This document shows, piece by piece, positions 1-6,491 of a stretch of DNA of 14,219 nucleotides. Each line of letters starts with the position of its first letter. Positions within the stretch are counted from its first letter, which is position 1. Origin of the DNA: Glaciecola sp964621345 (GTDB lineage: Bacteria; Pseudomonadota; Gammaproteobacteria; Enterobacterales; Alteromonadaceae); assembly GCA_964621345.1 (NCBI GenBank), contig CAZUON010000064.1, positions 1 through 14,219 of the forward strand. The letters are read 5' to 3'. Below the pieces are notes generated by a model. That model was not told the DNA's origin. It ran no database searches and saw only the letters and a list, made by a program, of their open reading frames with translations. The position numbers were made by a program, and so were the translations under genes.

Positions 1-1190
1 TCTTCCGCTTCAACTTGAGCAAAATATTGTGCCTGATTATTTGGACTTGTATCGTGCAATGAATTTACTGGCTCAATTAGCAAGTCGGATGCATCAATTT
101 GTGTATCTTCAGCCAATATTAACGCGCGCTGTATGACGTTCTCTAATTCTCTTACGTTACCAGGCCACGTATGATTAAGTAACTTGTGCTGAGCAGACGC
201 ACTCAATTCTGCAATGGCAAGATTTTGCGCTTGGCTGTGTCTGGCAATTAAATGGTTCGCCAGTGGCACAATATCGCCTTTGCGCTGCGCAAGCGGTAAC
301 CACGTAATTGGGAATACATTAAGACGATAATACAAATCTTCTCGGAATTTACCTTGAGCCACCGCCTCTTTTAAATCACGGTTGCTGGTGGCAATTACGC
401 GCACATTTAGAGAAATAGATTTGCGTGCACCGAGTCGTTCTACTTCGCGCTCTTGCAACACGCGTAAAAGTTTTGACTGAAGTGCCATATCCATTTCGGT
501 AATTTCGTCTAGTAAAATAGTACCGTCTTGCGCTTGCTCGAACTTGCCAGGACAGGCTTGAATCGCACCAGTAAACGCGCCCTTTTCATAGCCAAACAAT
601 GTCGCTTCAAGCATGTTTTCGGGAATTGCTGCACAGTTTATTGCCACAAAAGGGCATTCACTACGTGAAGACTGGTCGTGTATATACCGACTGATGACTT
701 CTTTACCTGAACCGCTTGGCCCAAGCACCATCACTGTTGCGTCTGACTTTGCGACTTTCCGCGCTAGGCTGAGCATATTGATGCTGCTTTCATCGGCAAC
801 AATGGGCTGGGTAGACGCGACTTTCTGCGCGGGCGCATATCGCCCTACCAAATTAAGTAATACTTGCGGCGCGAAAGGCTTCGATAAATAATCGGTTGCG
901 CCGTCGCGCATCGCTTGAATGGCATCATTGATGTTGGCAAAAGCCGTCATTAAAATCATGGGAAGCTTAGGATATTTGCTTTTTACGCTTTTCAGTAAAG
1001 ATAAGCCATTCATGCCCTGCATTTGAATATCGCTAACCACAATGTCAAATTTTGCTGCAGAGAGTTTTACCATTGCAGACTCTGCACTTTCAACCGGCGT
1101 GACCTCGTAGCCACCTAACAAAAGTGTGTCGACTAAGGCCTCACGCAAGCCATGATCGTCTTCGACAATGAGTACTTTAGTTTTAGTCAT
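1..1190 (-). CDS. flrC: Sigma-54-dependent response regulator FlrC/FleR (partial, C-terminus beyond left edge)
   Basis: Response regulator that, once phosphorylated by FlrB, activates sigma-54 promoters of hook-basal body genes. About 396 residues are visible. The receiver domain (about 1-120) has the acidic pair D11/D12, phospho-acceptor D54, T82 and K104. The AAA+ domain follows: Walker A GPSGSGKE (157-164), the sigma-54 contact loop GAFTGA (204-209), Walker B ending LLDEI (226-230) and WPGNVREL near 350. The frame is open to the window edge with no stop, so the Fis-type DNA-binding helix-turn-helix and roughly 60-70 residues expected for the family are missing only because the window ends. 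The ATG at 1190 lies in a 4-bp ATGA overlap with the flrB stop, and AAGGAG sits 7 nt upstream, so translation is coupled to flrB. Distinguished from FlrA by its complete phosphorylation pocket and its position after the kinase gene. Confidence 0.95.
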   Translation of the reverse strand, partial: MTKTKVLIVEDDHGLREALVDTLLLGGYEVTPVESAESAMVKLSAAKFDIVVSDIQMQGMNGLSLLKSVKSKYPKLPMILMTAFANINDAIQAMRDGATDYLSKPFAPQVLLNLVGRYAPAQKVASTQPIVADESSINMLSLARKVAKSDATVMVLGPSGSGKEVISRYIHDQSSRSECPFVAINCAAIPENMLEATLFGYEKGAFTGAIQACPGKFEQAQDGTILLDEITEMDMALQSKLLRVLQEREVERLGARKSISLNVRVIATSNRDLKEAVAQGKFREDLYYRLNVFPITWLPLAQRKGDIVPLANHLIARHSQAQNLAIAELSASAQHKLLNHTWPGNVRELENVIQRALILAEDTQIDASDLLIEPVNSLHDTSPNNQAQYFAQVEAE

Positions 1191-2542
1191 GCGCTGACTC
1201 CTTGAGTGTTTTGTTCAGGACTAAATGTTTGCGTCCTATTTGAATCTAATGCGGTAATGCTTGAGTCATTCACCTGCATAGCAGGACTCAATGGAATAGA
1301 AATAGAGAAAATTGCGCCGCGTTTATGCCCTTTGTTCCGGCAATCCACAAACCCTTTATGCGACTTTGCTACGGTGTTTACTACCGCTAAACCTAAGCCC
1401 GTGCCTTGAGATTTAGTGGTGTAGAAGGGTTCAAAAATACGCTGGATGGCTTGCTCGTCTATACCAGGGCCGCTGTCACTAACTGCAAATTTCACATAGT
1501 GTTTGTTATCGAGGCTTTGTCTTGTTACCTCTAAACATACCTGATGGGGCTTTATTTCATTGCTTTTCGGGTCAATAGCAGGCTCTGCAAAACTTACCGC
1601 TTGCAAGGCATTGCCTAATAAATTACTCAATGCGCCAGTCAGTGCGCTAATGTTGCATAACAACGGCGCATTTTTGTCTTTATTAATGACTTTAAGCTCA
1701 ACACCCGCTTGTGCGAACTGAGCATCTAAATTTTGAACACTGGCTGAAGCAACGTCCTCTGCGGTCATCGATTTTACAATGTGGTTATCGCCGCTTTTGG
1801 CAAACAAGAGCATATCGTTTACTTGCGACTCTAAATCTTTTAAACGCATGATGAGCTTTTCGCTGAATCGCGCAGTGGTGCTTAATGCCGGTTGTACACT
1901 TTTAATGTTCTCTGCGTAAAGCAAAGCCGACGACAGTGGCGTTCTTACCTGATGGGCTAAAGACGCCACCATTTTGCCTAAAGATGATAAGCGCTGCATA
2001 TGACTCAAACGTTGCTGCATTTGACGTGTTTCAGTTAAATCGGTAATAACAATCAACTGCCCTTTTTCTTCGGTCAAAGGAGACATATCAATTTTGACAC
2101 GCTTACCGTTGCGCATCGACACCTCGTGCCCGTCATCCGCTTGGGGTCTGAAGGCTCGGGAAATTACATCTCGCCATAACTCTCCTTCAAGGGGCTCTTC
2201 TAAAAGTGTACTAGCTTGTTTATTTGCCAAGGTCACTATGCCACGATGATCAATGACCACGACACCGGCTGGCATAATGGAAAGTAAATGAGAAAAGCGG
2301 TTCGGGTTAAGAGCTTGCTTATCTGCTGATTGATTTTCGCCAGATGCCAATGCATCACTTTGTGCAGTATCAGCATCGACTTTATTAGTAAGCACTGGTT
2401 TGCTGCTATCAGCCTTGGCGTTTTTAAGCGCACTGCGCTGGGCGTAAACGTCTCTTATAGAAGAAACCATACGATACTCAATTGTATCGCTGACCGCTGC
2501 GCTGGTATCGGTGCTAAATGATAAGGTGGACATATACTGCAT
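1187..2542 (-). CDS. flrB: Flagellar sensor histidine kinase FlrB/FleS
   Basis: Two-component kinase that phosphorylates FlrC to switch on middle flagellar genes. The 451-residue protein has no transmembrane segment or signal peptide and should be cytosolic. A low-complexity N-terminus (1-80) is followed by a PAS-like domain (about 82-170, with FSHLLSIMPAGVVVID), the HisKA dimerisation domain with phospho-acceptor H197 in LAHQVRTPLSS, and an ATPase domain with N box N311 (NLLGNALQA), G1 box D356-x-G-x-G and G2 box GTGLGL (380-385). All catalytic motifs are intact. The ATG at 2542 has only a weak GTGAG upstream; in-frame ATGs at codons 4 and 25 are alternatives. The gene has its own sigma-54 promoter after the flrA terminator and overlaps flrC by 4 bp, so flrB and flrC form a separate transcription unit. 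Confidence 0.95.
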   Translation of the reverse strand: MQYMSTLSFSTDTSAAVSDTIEYRMVSSIRDVYAQRSALKNAKADSSKPVLTNKVDADTAQSDALASGENQSADKQALNPNRFSHLLSIMPAGVVVIDHRGIVTLANKQASTLLEEPLEGELWRDVISRAFRPQADDGHEVSMRNGKRVKIDMSPLTEEKGQLIVITDLTETRQMQQRLSHMQRLSSLGKMVASLAHQVRTPLSSALLYAENIKSVQPALSTTARFSEKLIMRLKDLESQVNDMLLFAKSGDNHIVKSMTAEDVASASVQNLDAQFAQAGVELKVINKDKNAPLLCNISALTGALSNLLGNALQAVSFAEPAIDPKSNEIKPHQVCLEVTRQSLDNKHYVKFAVSDSGPGIDEQAIQRIFEPFYTTKSQGTGLGLAVVNTVAKSHKGFVDCRNKGHKRGAIFSISIPLSPAMQVNDSSITALDSNRTQTFSPEQNTQGVSA

Positions 2543-2571
2543 TACTCACATGATCGTTTTTCAATGAGTAA

Positions 2572-2587
2572 TGCATTCAATGTGCCA
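2572..2587 (-). promoter_or_regulatory. Sigma-54 promoter of flrBC
   Basis: On the minus strand the sequence TGGCACATTGAATGCA matches the -24/-12 consensus, with GG and GC separated by exactly 10 nt. The predicted transcription start is near 2561, leaving a leader of about 19 nt before the flrB ATG. Known polar-flagellum hierarchies have flrBC (fleSR) under FlrA (FleQ) and sigma-54, which agrees with flrA lying just upstream. Confidence 0.88.
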
Positions 2588-2639
2588 GTTTTTATTTTAT
2601 ATTAATCAATGACTTATGAGATTCAGTGTTTTTGACGCT

Positions 2640-2653
2640 GTCAATATATTGTC
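2640..2653. promoter_or_regulatory. Candidate FlrA/FleQ-binding box upstream of flrBC
   Basis: GTCAATATATTGTC matches 11 of the 13 defined positions of the Pseudomonas FleQ box as I recall it (GTCaNTAAAtTGAC), and its core CAATATATTG is a perfect palindrome. It is centred about 85 bp upstream of the predicted sigma-54 start, a normal distance for an enhancer-binding activator. Further GTC/GAC repeats continue to about 2674, including GTCAAAAG and CTTTTAGAC arms around ACAGG. The assignment to FlrA is an inference from position and consensus. Confidence 0.5.
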
Positions 2654-2676
2654 AAAAGACAGGCTTTTAGACAGGT

Positions 2677-2701
2677 AAAAGAGCGACTCACTAGTCGCTC
2701 T
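2677..2701 (-). terminator. Rho-independent terminator straddling the flrA stop codon
   Basis: On the minus strand AGAGCGACT and AGTCGCTCT form a perfect 9-bp stem around the 4-nt loop AGTG, followed directly by TTTT. The flrA stop codon (TAG, 2691-2693) lies at the top of the 5' arm and loop, so the terminator begins inside the coding sequence. It separates flrA from flrBC. Confidence 0.82.
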
Positions 2702-4178
2702 GGTCGGTCTCTTTCTGGCGCGTAATTTCGTATTTACGCATTTTCTCAACTAGGGTTGTTCTGCGCATACCTAGTTGGTCAGCCGCCCTTGCCACCACCC
2801 AATCTTGGGTATCAAGGGCTTGACGGATTAGGCTAATTTCTAGATCCGACAAATACTCTTTAAGGTTAACACCATCACTGGGAAGCGTTGTATCCGCTGC
2901 CACTGGTAAGTGAGCGTCTGAGCTTACAGGGTTGGCTTGTGCGTATTTGAACATGGCGTTTATCGCATCACGCTCTGCATTTTCGTCTTGCTTGGTAGCA
3001 GCTAATGGCTGCTGCTCACCAGTTTCATCGTACTGGTACTTATGGGGTAAATGTTCAATATCTATCACCTGCTTAGGATGCAATATCGACAAACGCTCCA
3101 CTAGGTTAGACAATTCCCTAACATTCCCCGGCCATTGATGCGCCATTAACGAACGCATCGCTTCTTGAGTAAAGCGAACTGAATCTTGCTTGCTACCTTC
3201 AAGCCTCGATGCTAGCTCTTGTAACAACAATGGAATGTCTTGCGCACGCTCACGTAAAGCGGGCGATTCAATTGGGAACACATTCAAACGATAGAATAAA
3301 TCTTCTCGGAATGTTCCCTCCGCTATCATGTCTTCTAAATTACGATGGGTAGCAGCTATGATGCGCACATCACAATTTAAGGTCTTAGTGCCGCCAACTC
3401 GCTCAAAAATACGCTCTTGCAACACACGTAATAGCTTTACCTGCATTTGCAGTGGCATATCGCCTATTTCATCTAAAAATAGCGTACCACCCTCGGCCAT
3501 TTCGAAGCGCCCTTTCCGCGAGTTCACCGCGCCGGTAAATGCGCCTTTTTCATGACCAAACAACTCACTTTCAAGCAAATCACCTGGGATTGCACCACAG
3601 TTAACCGGTACAAACGGCCCTTTCTGCCGCTTTGACATGTAATGGAGATTACGCGCAATGACTTCCTTACCCGTACCTGACTCACCTAAAATCAATACGT
3701 TGGCTTCGACCGGAGCAACTTGTTCAATTAATTCACGTACTTGCGTGATACCGCGGCTATTACCGACTAAGCTACGGAAAAGCTTGGTTTTACCAGATAC
3801 TAATGCGTCTAAAGGTCGGTTTGCTGTGTAGTAATCTCGGCATTTAAGCAACAAGTCGTTTAGATTTGGATAGGTGACAGGTTCGAACAAAGAACCCATA
3901 ATATTTTTAAACTCGCGCTCACCGCTGAGCTGAAAACCAATATTAACAAAAGGGCTTTCGGGAAATTTTTCGATAACGTCTTCAGCCACTTCAGGCATCT
4001 CGCCATCAATGAGTACTGCCGACCAATTATCGCCTTTACCAAATGTTTGAAGACACTGAGAATAGTTACAAGAACGACAGTTTTCACCTAAAAATGTTAA
4101 TACCGTATTTAAGTAATCAATGCGCGTTTGATTGTCACTGATAATCAATATATCACTCATAAGCGATGAATTTTCCAT
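2691..4178 (-). CDS. flrA: Flagellar master regulator FlrA/FleQ (sigma-54 enhancer-binding protein)
   Basis: Top-level sigma-54 activator of flagellar genes, including flrBC. The 495-residue protein has a degenerate receiver (about 8-120): D58 is kept, but the acidic pair is reduced to S14-D15-N16 and the usual KP is EP (99-100), so it is probably not phosphorylated. The AAA+ domain has Walker A GESGTGKE (165-172), GAFTGA (212-217), Walker B FLDEIGD (234-240) and WPGNVREL (349-356). A Fis-type helix-turn-helix occupies about 450-485. LFRS (133-136) and R176-N177 correspond to the cyclic di-GMP-binding motif and arginines described in FleQ and Vibrio FlrA. The ATG at 4178 has no clear ribosome binding site; the ATG at codon 7 (4160) is possible and also lacks a well-spaced one. 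It lies 97 bp after pseC and is followed by its own terminator. Confidence 0.95.
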   Translation of the reverse strand: MENSSLMSDILIISDNQTRIDYLNTVLTFLGENCRSCNYSQCLQTFGKGDNWSAVLIDGEMPEVAEDVIEKFPESPFVNIGFQLSGEREFKNIMGSLFEPVTYPNLNDLLLKCRDYYTANRPLDALVSGKTKLFRSLVGNSRGITQVRELIEQVAPVEANVLILGESGTGKEVIARNLHYMSKRQKGPFVPVNCGAIPGDLLESELFGHEKGAFTGAVNSRKGRFEMAEGGTLFLDEIGDMPLQMQVKLLRVLQERIFERVGGTKTLNCDVRIIAATHRNLEDMIAEGTFREDLFYRLNVFPIESPALRERAQDIPLLLQELASRLEGSKQDSVRFTQEAMRSLMAHQWPGNVRELSNLVERLSILHPKQVIDIEHLPHKYQYDETGEQQPLAATKQDENAERDAINAMFKYAQANPVSSDAHLPVAADTTLPSDGVNLKEYLSDLEISLIRQALDTQDWVVARAADQLGMRRTTLVEKMRKYEITRQKETDQSD

Positions 4179-4200
4179 ATTGCGAGGTTTTATGCGCTAG

Positions 4201-4230
4201 ATATTACCGAAAACGTCGCTTTAATGACAC
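4201..4230 (-). promoter_or_regulatory. Possible sigma-70-type promoter of flrA
   Basis: In the 97-bp gap after pseC the minus strand shows GTGTCA (4225-4230), an 18-nt spacer and TAATAT (4201-4206). Each box matches 4 of 6 consensus positions. Master regulators of this class are usually transcribed by the housekeeping sigma factor, but the match is weak, and read-through from pseC is equally possible because no terminator is seen after pseC. Confidence 0.22.
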
Positions 4231-4275
4231 TATTAAATAGAAGTGATTAAAAAATGAGTTTTAAAATCCGTGGGT

Positions 4276-5454
4276 TTACAACAATAAATGTTTGAGAGTA
4301 GCAACTACTCTGTCCTGCTCAACCTCACTTAAGCCAACATATAGTGGCAGAGTTAGCGCATTTTGGTAAAAGCTCAATGCAGCGGGGAAGTCATCGGGTT
4401 TAAACCCTAAAGCTTGATAATACGGATGGCAATGAATGGGAATGTAGTGCACGTTAACCGCGATACCCGCCTCATGTAACTGCTGATAAATGGTTGCGCG
4501 ATCATGCTCTTTAAGCTCAACCATAAATAAATGCCATGAGCTGTTATCAAGCTCATTGGCTTTAGGCAAAATAAGGGGGAGGTCCTTAAGAGCGTCTAAA
4601 TATCGGGTGACTAACTCGCGCCTGCGCGCTATGAATTGGTCTAAACGTTTTAATTGGCTTATGCCTAACGCCGCTTGTAAATCACTCAAGCGGTAATTGT
4701 AGCCAAGTTCAAGTTGTTGATAATACCAGGGGCCTTGGCTGTCCCCTTGCATCATTTGCAAGTCGCGCGTGATGCCATGTTTTGCAAATAAGGCACAGGC
4801 TTTTGCTAACGATGGATTATTCGTAAGGTTCGCTCCGCCCTCAGCCGTTGTAATTGATTTGACCGGGTGGAAACTCATCACTGCAATATCTGAAAACTCG
4901 CAACCGCCTACCTTGTGGTCATTGTAGCTAGCACCTAAAGCATGCGCGGCATCTTCAATGATCGCGATGTTAAGCGGCTGGCAAAGCGCATAAATGGTTT
5001 TCATGTCGCATATCACACCGGCAAAATGCACCACCACAATGGCTTTAGGTAATGTGTTGTTTTGCTGCGCGAGAAGTAGCTTAGCCTCCAGTTTAATGGG
5101 GCATAAATTGCGCGTGTTTGGGTCAATATCAACAAAATCTACTTGCGCACCACAATACAAGGCGCAGTTTGCAGACGCGGCAAACGAGTTTGGTGAGGTC
5201 CACACAAAGTCGCCCTCGCCTACGCCTAATGCCAAACATGCCACATGTAGGCCAGATGTACCGCTGTTTACCGCCGTACAATATTGCGCACCAGTATAGT
5301 CGCAAAGTGCCTGTTCAAACTCAGGTACTTTGCTGCCTTGGGTCAAAAAATGATGCTGCAAAACATCAAGCACCGCGTCAATGTCGTTCTCATCAATCGC
5401 ATGTTTGCCGTAAGGAATAATCGCTTGGGCTTGCTTGTTTTTTGCGTCAGTCAT
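4276..5454 (-). CDS. pseC: PseC: UDP-4-amino-4,6-dideoxy-N-acetyl-beta-L-altrosamine transaminase
   Basis: PLP-dependent sugar aminotransferase of the DegT/DnrJ/EryC1/StrS family. It carries out the second step of pseudaminic acid synthesis, transferring an amino group (normally from glutamate) to C4 of the keto sugar made by PseB. The 392 residues match the usual length. Visible family motifs are NSGTSGLH (63-70, phosphate contact), the cofactor-contacting acid D168 in IIEDAAHALGA, and the Schiff-base lysine K199 in SFHPVKSITTAEGG. The C-terminal NVHYIPIHCHPYYQ stretch is also typical. The ATG at 5454 has only a weak GCGA-type ribosome binding site. It follows pseB by 38 bp on the same strand, which supports PseC over other members of this broad family. 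It is the last gene of the glycosylation block before flrA. Confidence 0.9.
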   Translation of the reverse strand: MTDAKNKQAQAIIPYGKHAIDENDIDAVLDVLQHHFLTQGSKVPEFEQALCDYTGAQYCTAVNSGTSGLHVACLALGVGEGDFVWTSPNSFAASANCALYCGAQVDFVDIDPNTRNLCPIKLEAKLLLAQQNNTLPKAIVVVHFAGVICDMKTIYALCQPLNIAIIEDAAHALGASYNDHKVGGCEFSDIAVMSFHPVKSITTAEGGANLTNNPSLAKACALFAKHGITRDLQMMQGDSQGPWYYQQLELGYNYRLSDLQAALGISQLKRLDQFIARRRELVTRYLDALKDLPLILPKANELDNSSWHLFMVELKEHDRATIYQQLHEAGIAVNVHYIPIHCHPYYQALGFKPDDFPAALSFYQNALTLPLYVGLSEVEQDRVVATLKHLLL

Positions 5455-5492
5455 GATTTTCGCTATCGCCGGTTATCTTTCACTATCGTAAG

Positions 5493-6491
5493 TTAAAGAG
5501 TGCGTTTGTCGAGTTCAACAAGCTCTTCAACACTTAAAAAGTGCGGGTTAGTGCCCGAATGATATTCAAATGCTTCGGTCATCACTTCACCTTTTTCAAG
5601 TAACTTATTGGTTTTGTAATTTACATCTAAGTTATTAAACGAGATTGCGGGGGTAATCACATAATGATCATTAAACTCAACCGATTGATGCGACAACTCC
5701 TCTGGCACCATGACCTCGTGGAGTTTCTCGCCAGGACGAATACCAATAAGCTCATGTTCTGTGTTACCTTGCATTGCTTCGACCAAGTCTAAAATGCGAA
5801 TGGATGGGATTTTCGGTACATAAATTTCACCGCCTTGCATGCGCGAGAAGTTCTTTACAACAAAATCAACGCCTTCATCCAAGGTGATCCAAAAGCGGGT
5901 CATACCGTCGTGGGTCACGGGCAATTTTTTGACACCTTTTTTTATGAGGTCTCGATAAAAAGGCACAACAGACCCTCGTGAACCTACTACGTTTCCGTAT
6001 CGCACAACCGCGAAAGATGGACCATCAGCACCCGCGATGTTATTTGCAGCAACAAACAGTTTGTCCGATGCTAGTTTGGTCGCACCATACAAATTCACGG
6101 GGTTTGCAGCTTTGTCTGTTGATAACGCAATGACCTTTTCTACGCCATTGGCAATACAAGCGTCAATTACGTTTTGGGCACCATTGATATTGGTTTTTAT
6201 GCACTCATTAGGATTGTATTCTGCTGCTGGCACTTGCTTTAAGGCTGCGGCATGCACAACATAATCGACGTTTTTAAGGGCTGCAATTAAGCGCTCTTTG
6301 TCGCGTACATCGCCAATAAAATAGCGCATCACTGGCTGATTAAACCGTTGCTGCATTTCAAACTGCTTTAACTCATCGCGCGAAAATACAATCAACCGCT
6401 TCGGATTGTAGTTATCTAATAAATGTTGAATAAAACGATTACCAAACGAACCCGTTCCGCCTGTAATTAAAATATTTTTATTATCAAACAC
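5493..6491 (-). CDS. pseB: PseB: UDP-N-acetylglucosamine 4,6-dehydratase (inverting)
   Basis: Short-chain dehydrogenase/reductase enzyme that starts pseudaminic acid synthesis by converting UDP-GlcNAc to the 4-keto-6-deoxy-L-arabino sugar. Counting from the upstream ATG, the nucleotide-binding loop is GGTGSFG (14-20), HAAALKQVP is at 83-91, S127-T128-D129-K130 carries the catalytic acid and lysine of this subfamily, and Y138-x3-K142 is the SDR pair. GSRGSVVPFY near 208 and RPGEKLHE near 261 are also typical. I chose GTG at 6491: AGGAG lies 10 nt upstream and the resulting MFDNKNILITGG start resembles usual PseB proteins. The in-frame ATG at 6500 lies only 1 nt after that AGGAG, too close for it to serve. 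Either start overlaps the end of maf (8 or 17 bp), so the genes are translationally coupled. Confidence 0.93.
   Translation of the reverse strand: MFDNKNILITGGTGSFGNRFIQHLLDNYNPKRLIVFSRDELKQFEMQQRFNQPVMRYFIGDVRDKERLIAALKNVDYVVHAAALKQVPAAEYNPNECIKTNINGAQNVIDACIANGVEKVIALSTDKAANPVNLYGATKLASDKLFVAANNIAGADGPSFAVVRYGNVVGSRGSVVPFYRDLIKKGVKKLPVTHDGMTRFWITLDEGVDFVVKNFSRMQGGEIYVPKIPSIRILDLVEAMQGNTEHELIGIRPGEKLHEVMVPEELSHQSVEFNDHYVITPAISFNNLDVNYKTNKLLEKGEVMTEAFEYHSGTNPHFLSVEELVELDKRTL

Noticed and set aside
613..891. Plus-strand open frame of about 92 residues inside flrC
   Set aside because: It is opposite the AAA+ domain of flrC, whose Walker A and GAFTGA motifs are intact on the minus strand.
1..1190. 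The absence of a stop codon in flrC read as a truncated or broken gene
   Set aside because: The frame is intact with all motifs present and simply runs off the window edge.
4205..4275. Terminator after pseC
   Set aside because: Only AT-rich, poorly paired segments such as CACTTCTATTTAATAGTG are present, with no GC-rich stem followed by a T-tract on the minus strand.
4994..5299. Plus-strand open frame of about 100 residues inside pseC
   Set aside because: It lies wholly opposite a well-supported aminotransferase gene, has no recognisable domain and no credible upstream signals, and reads as an antisense shadow.
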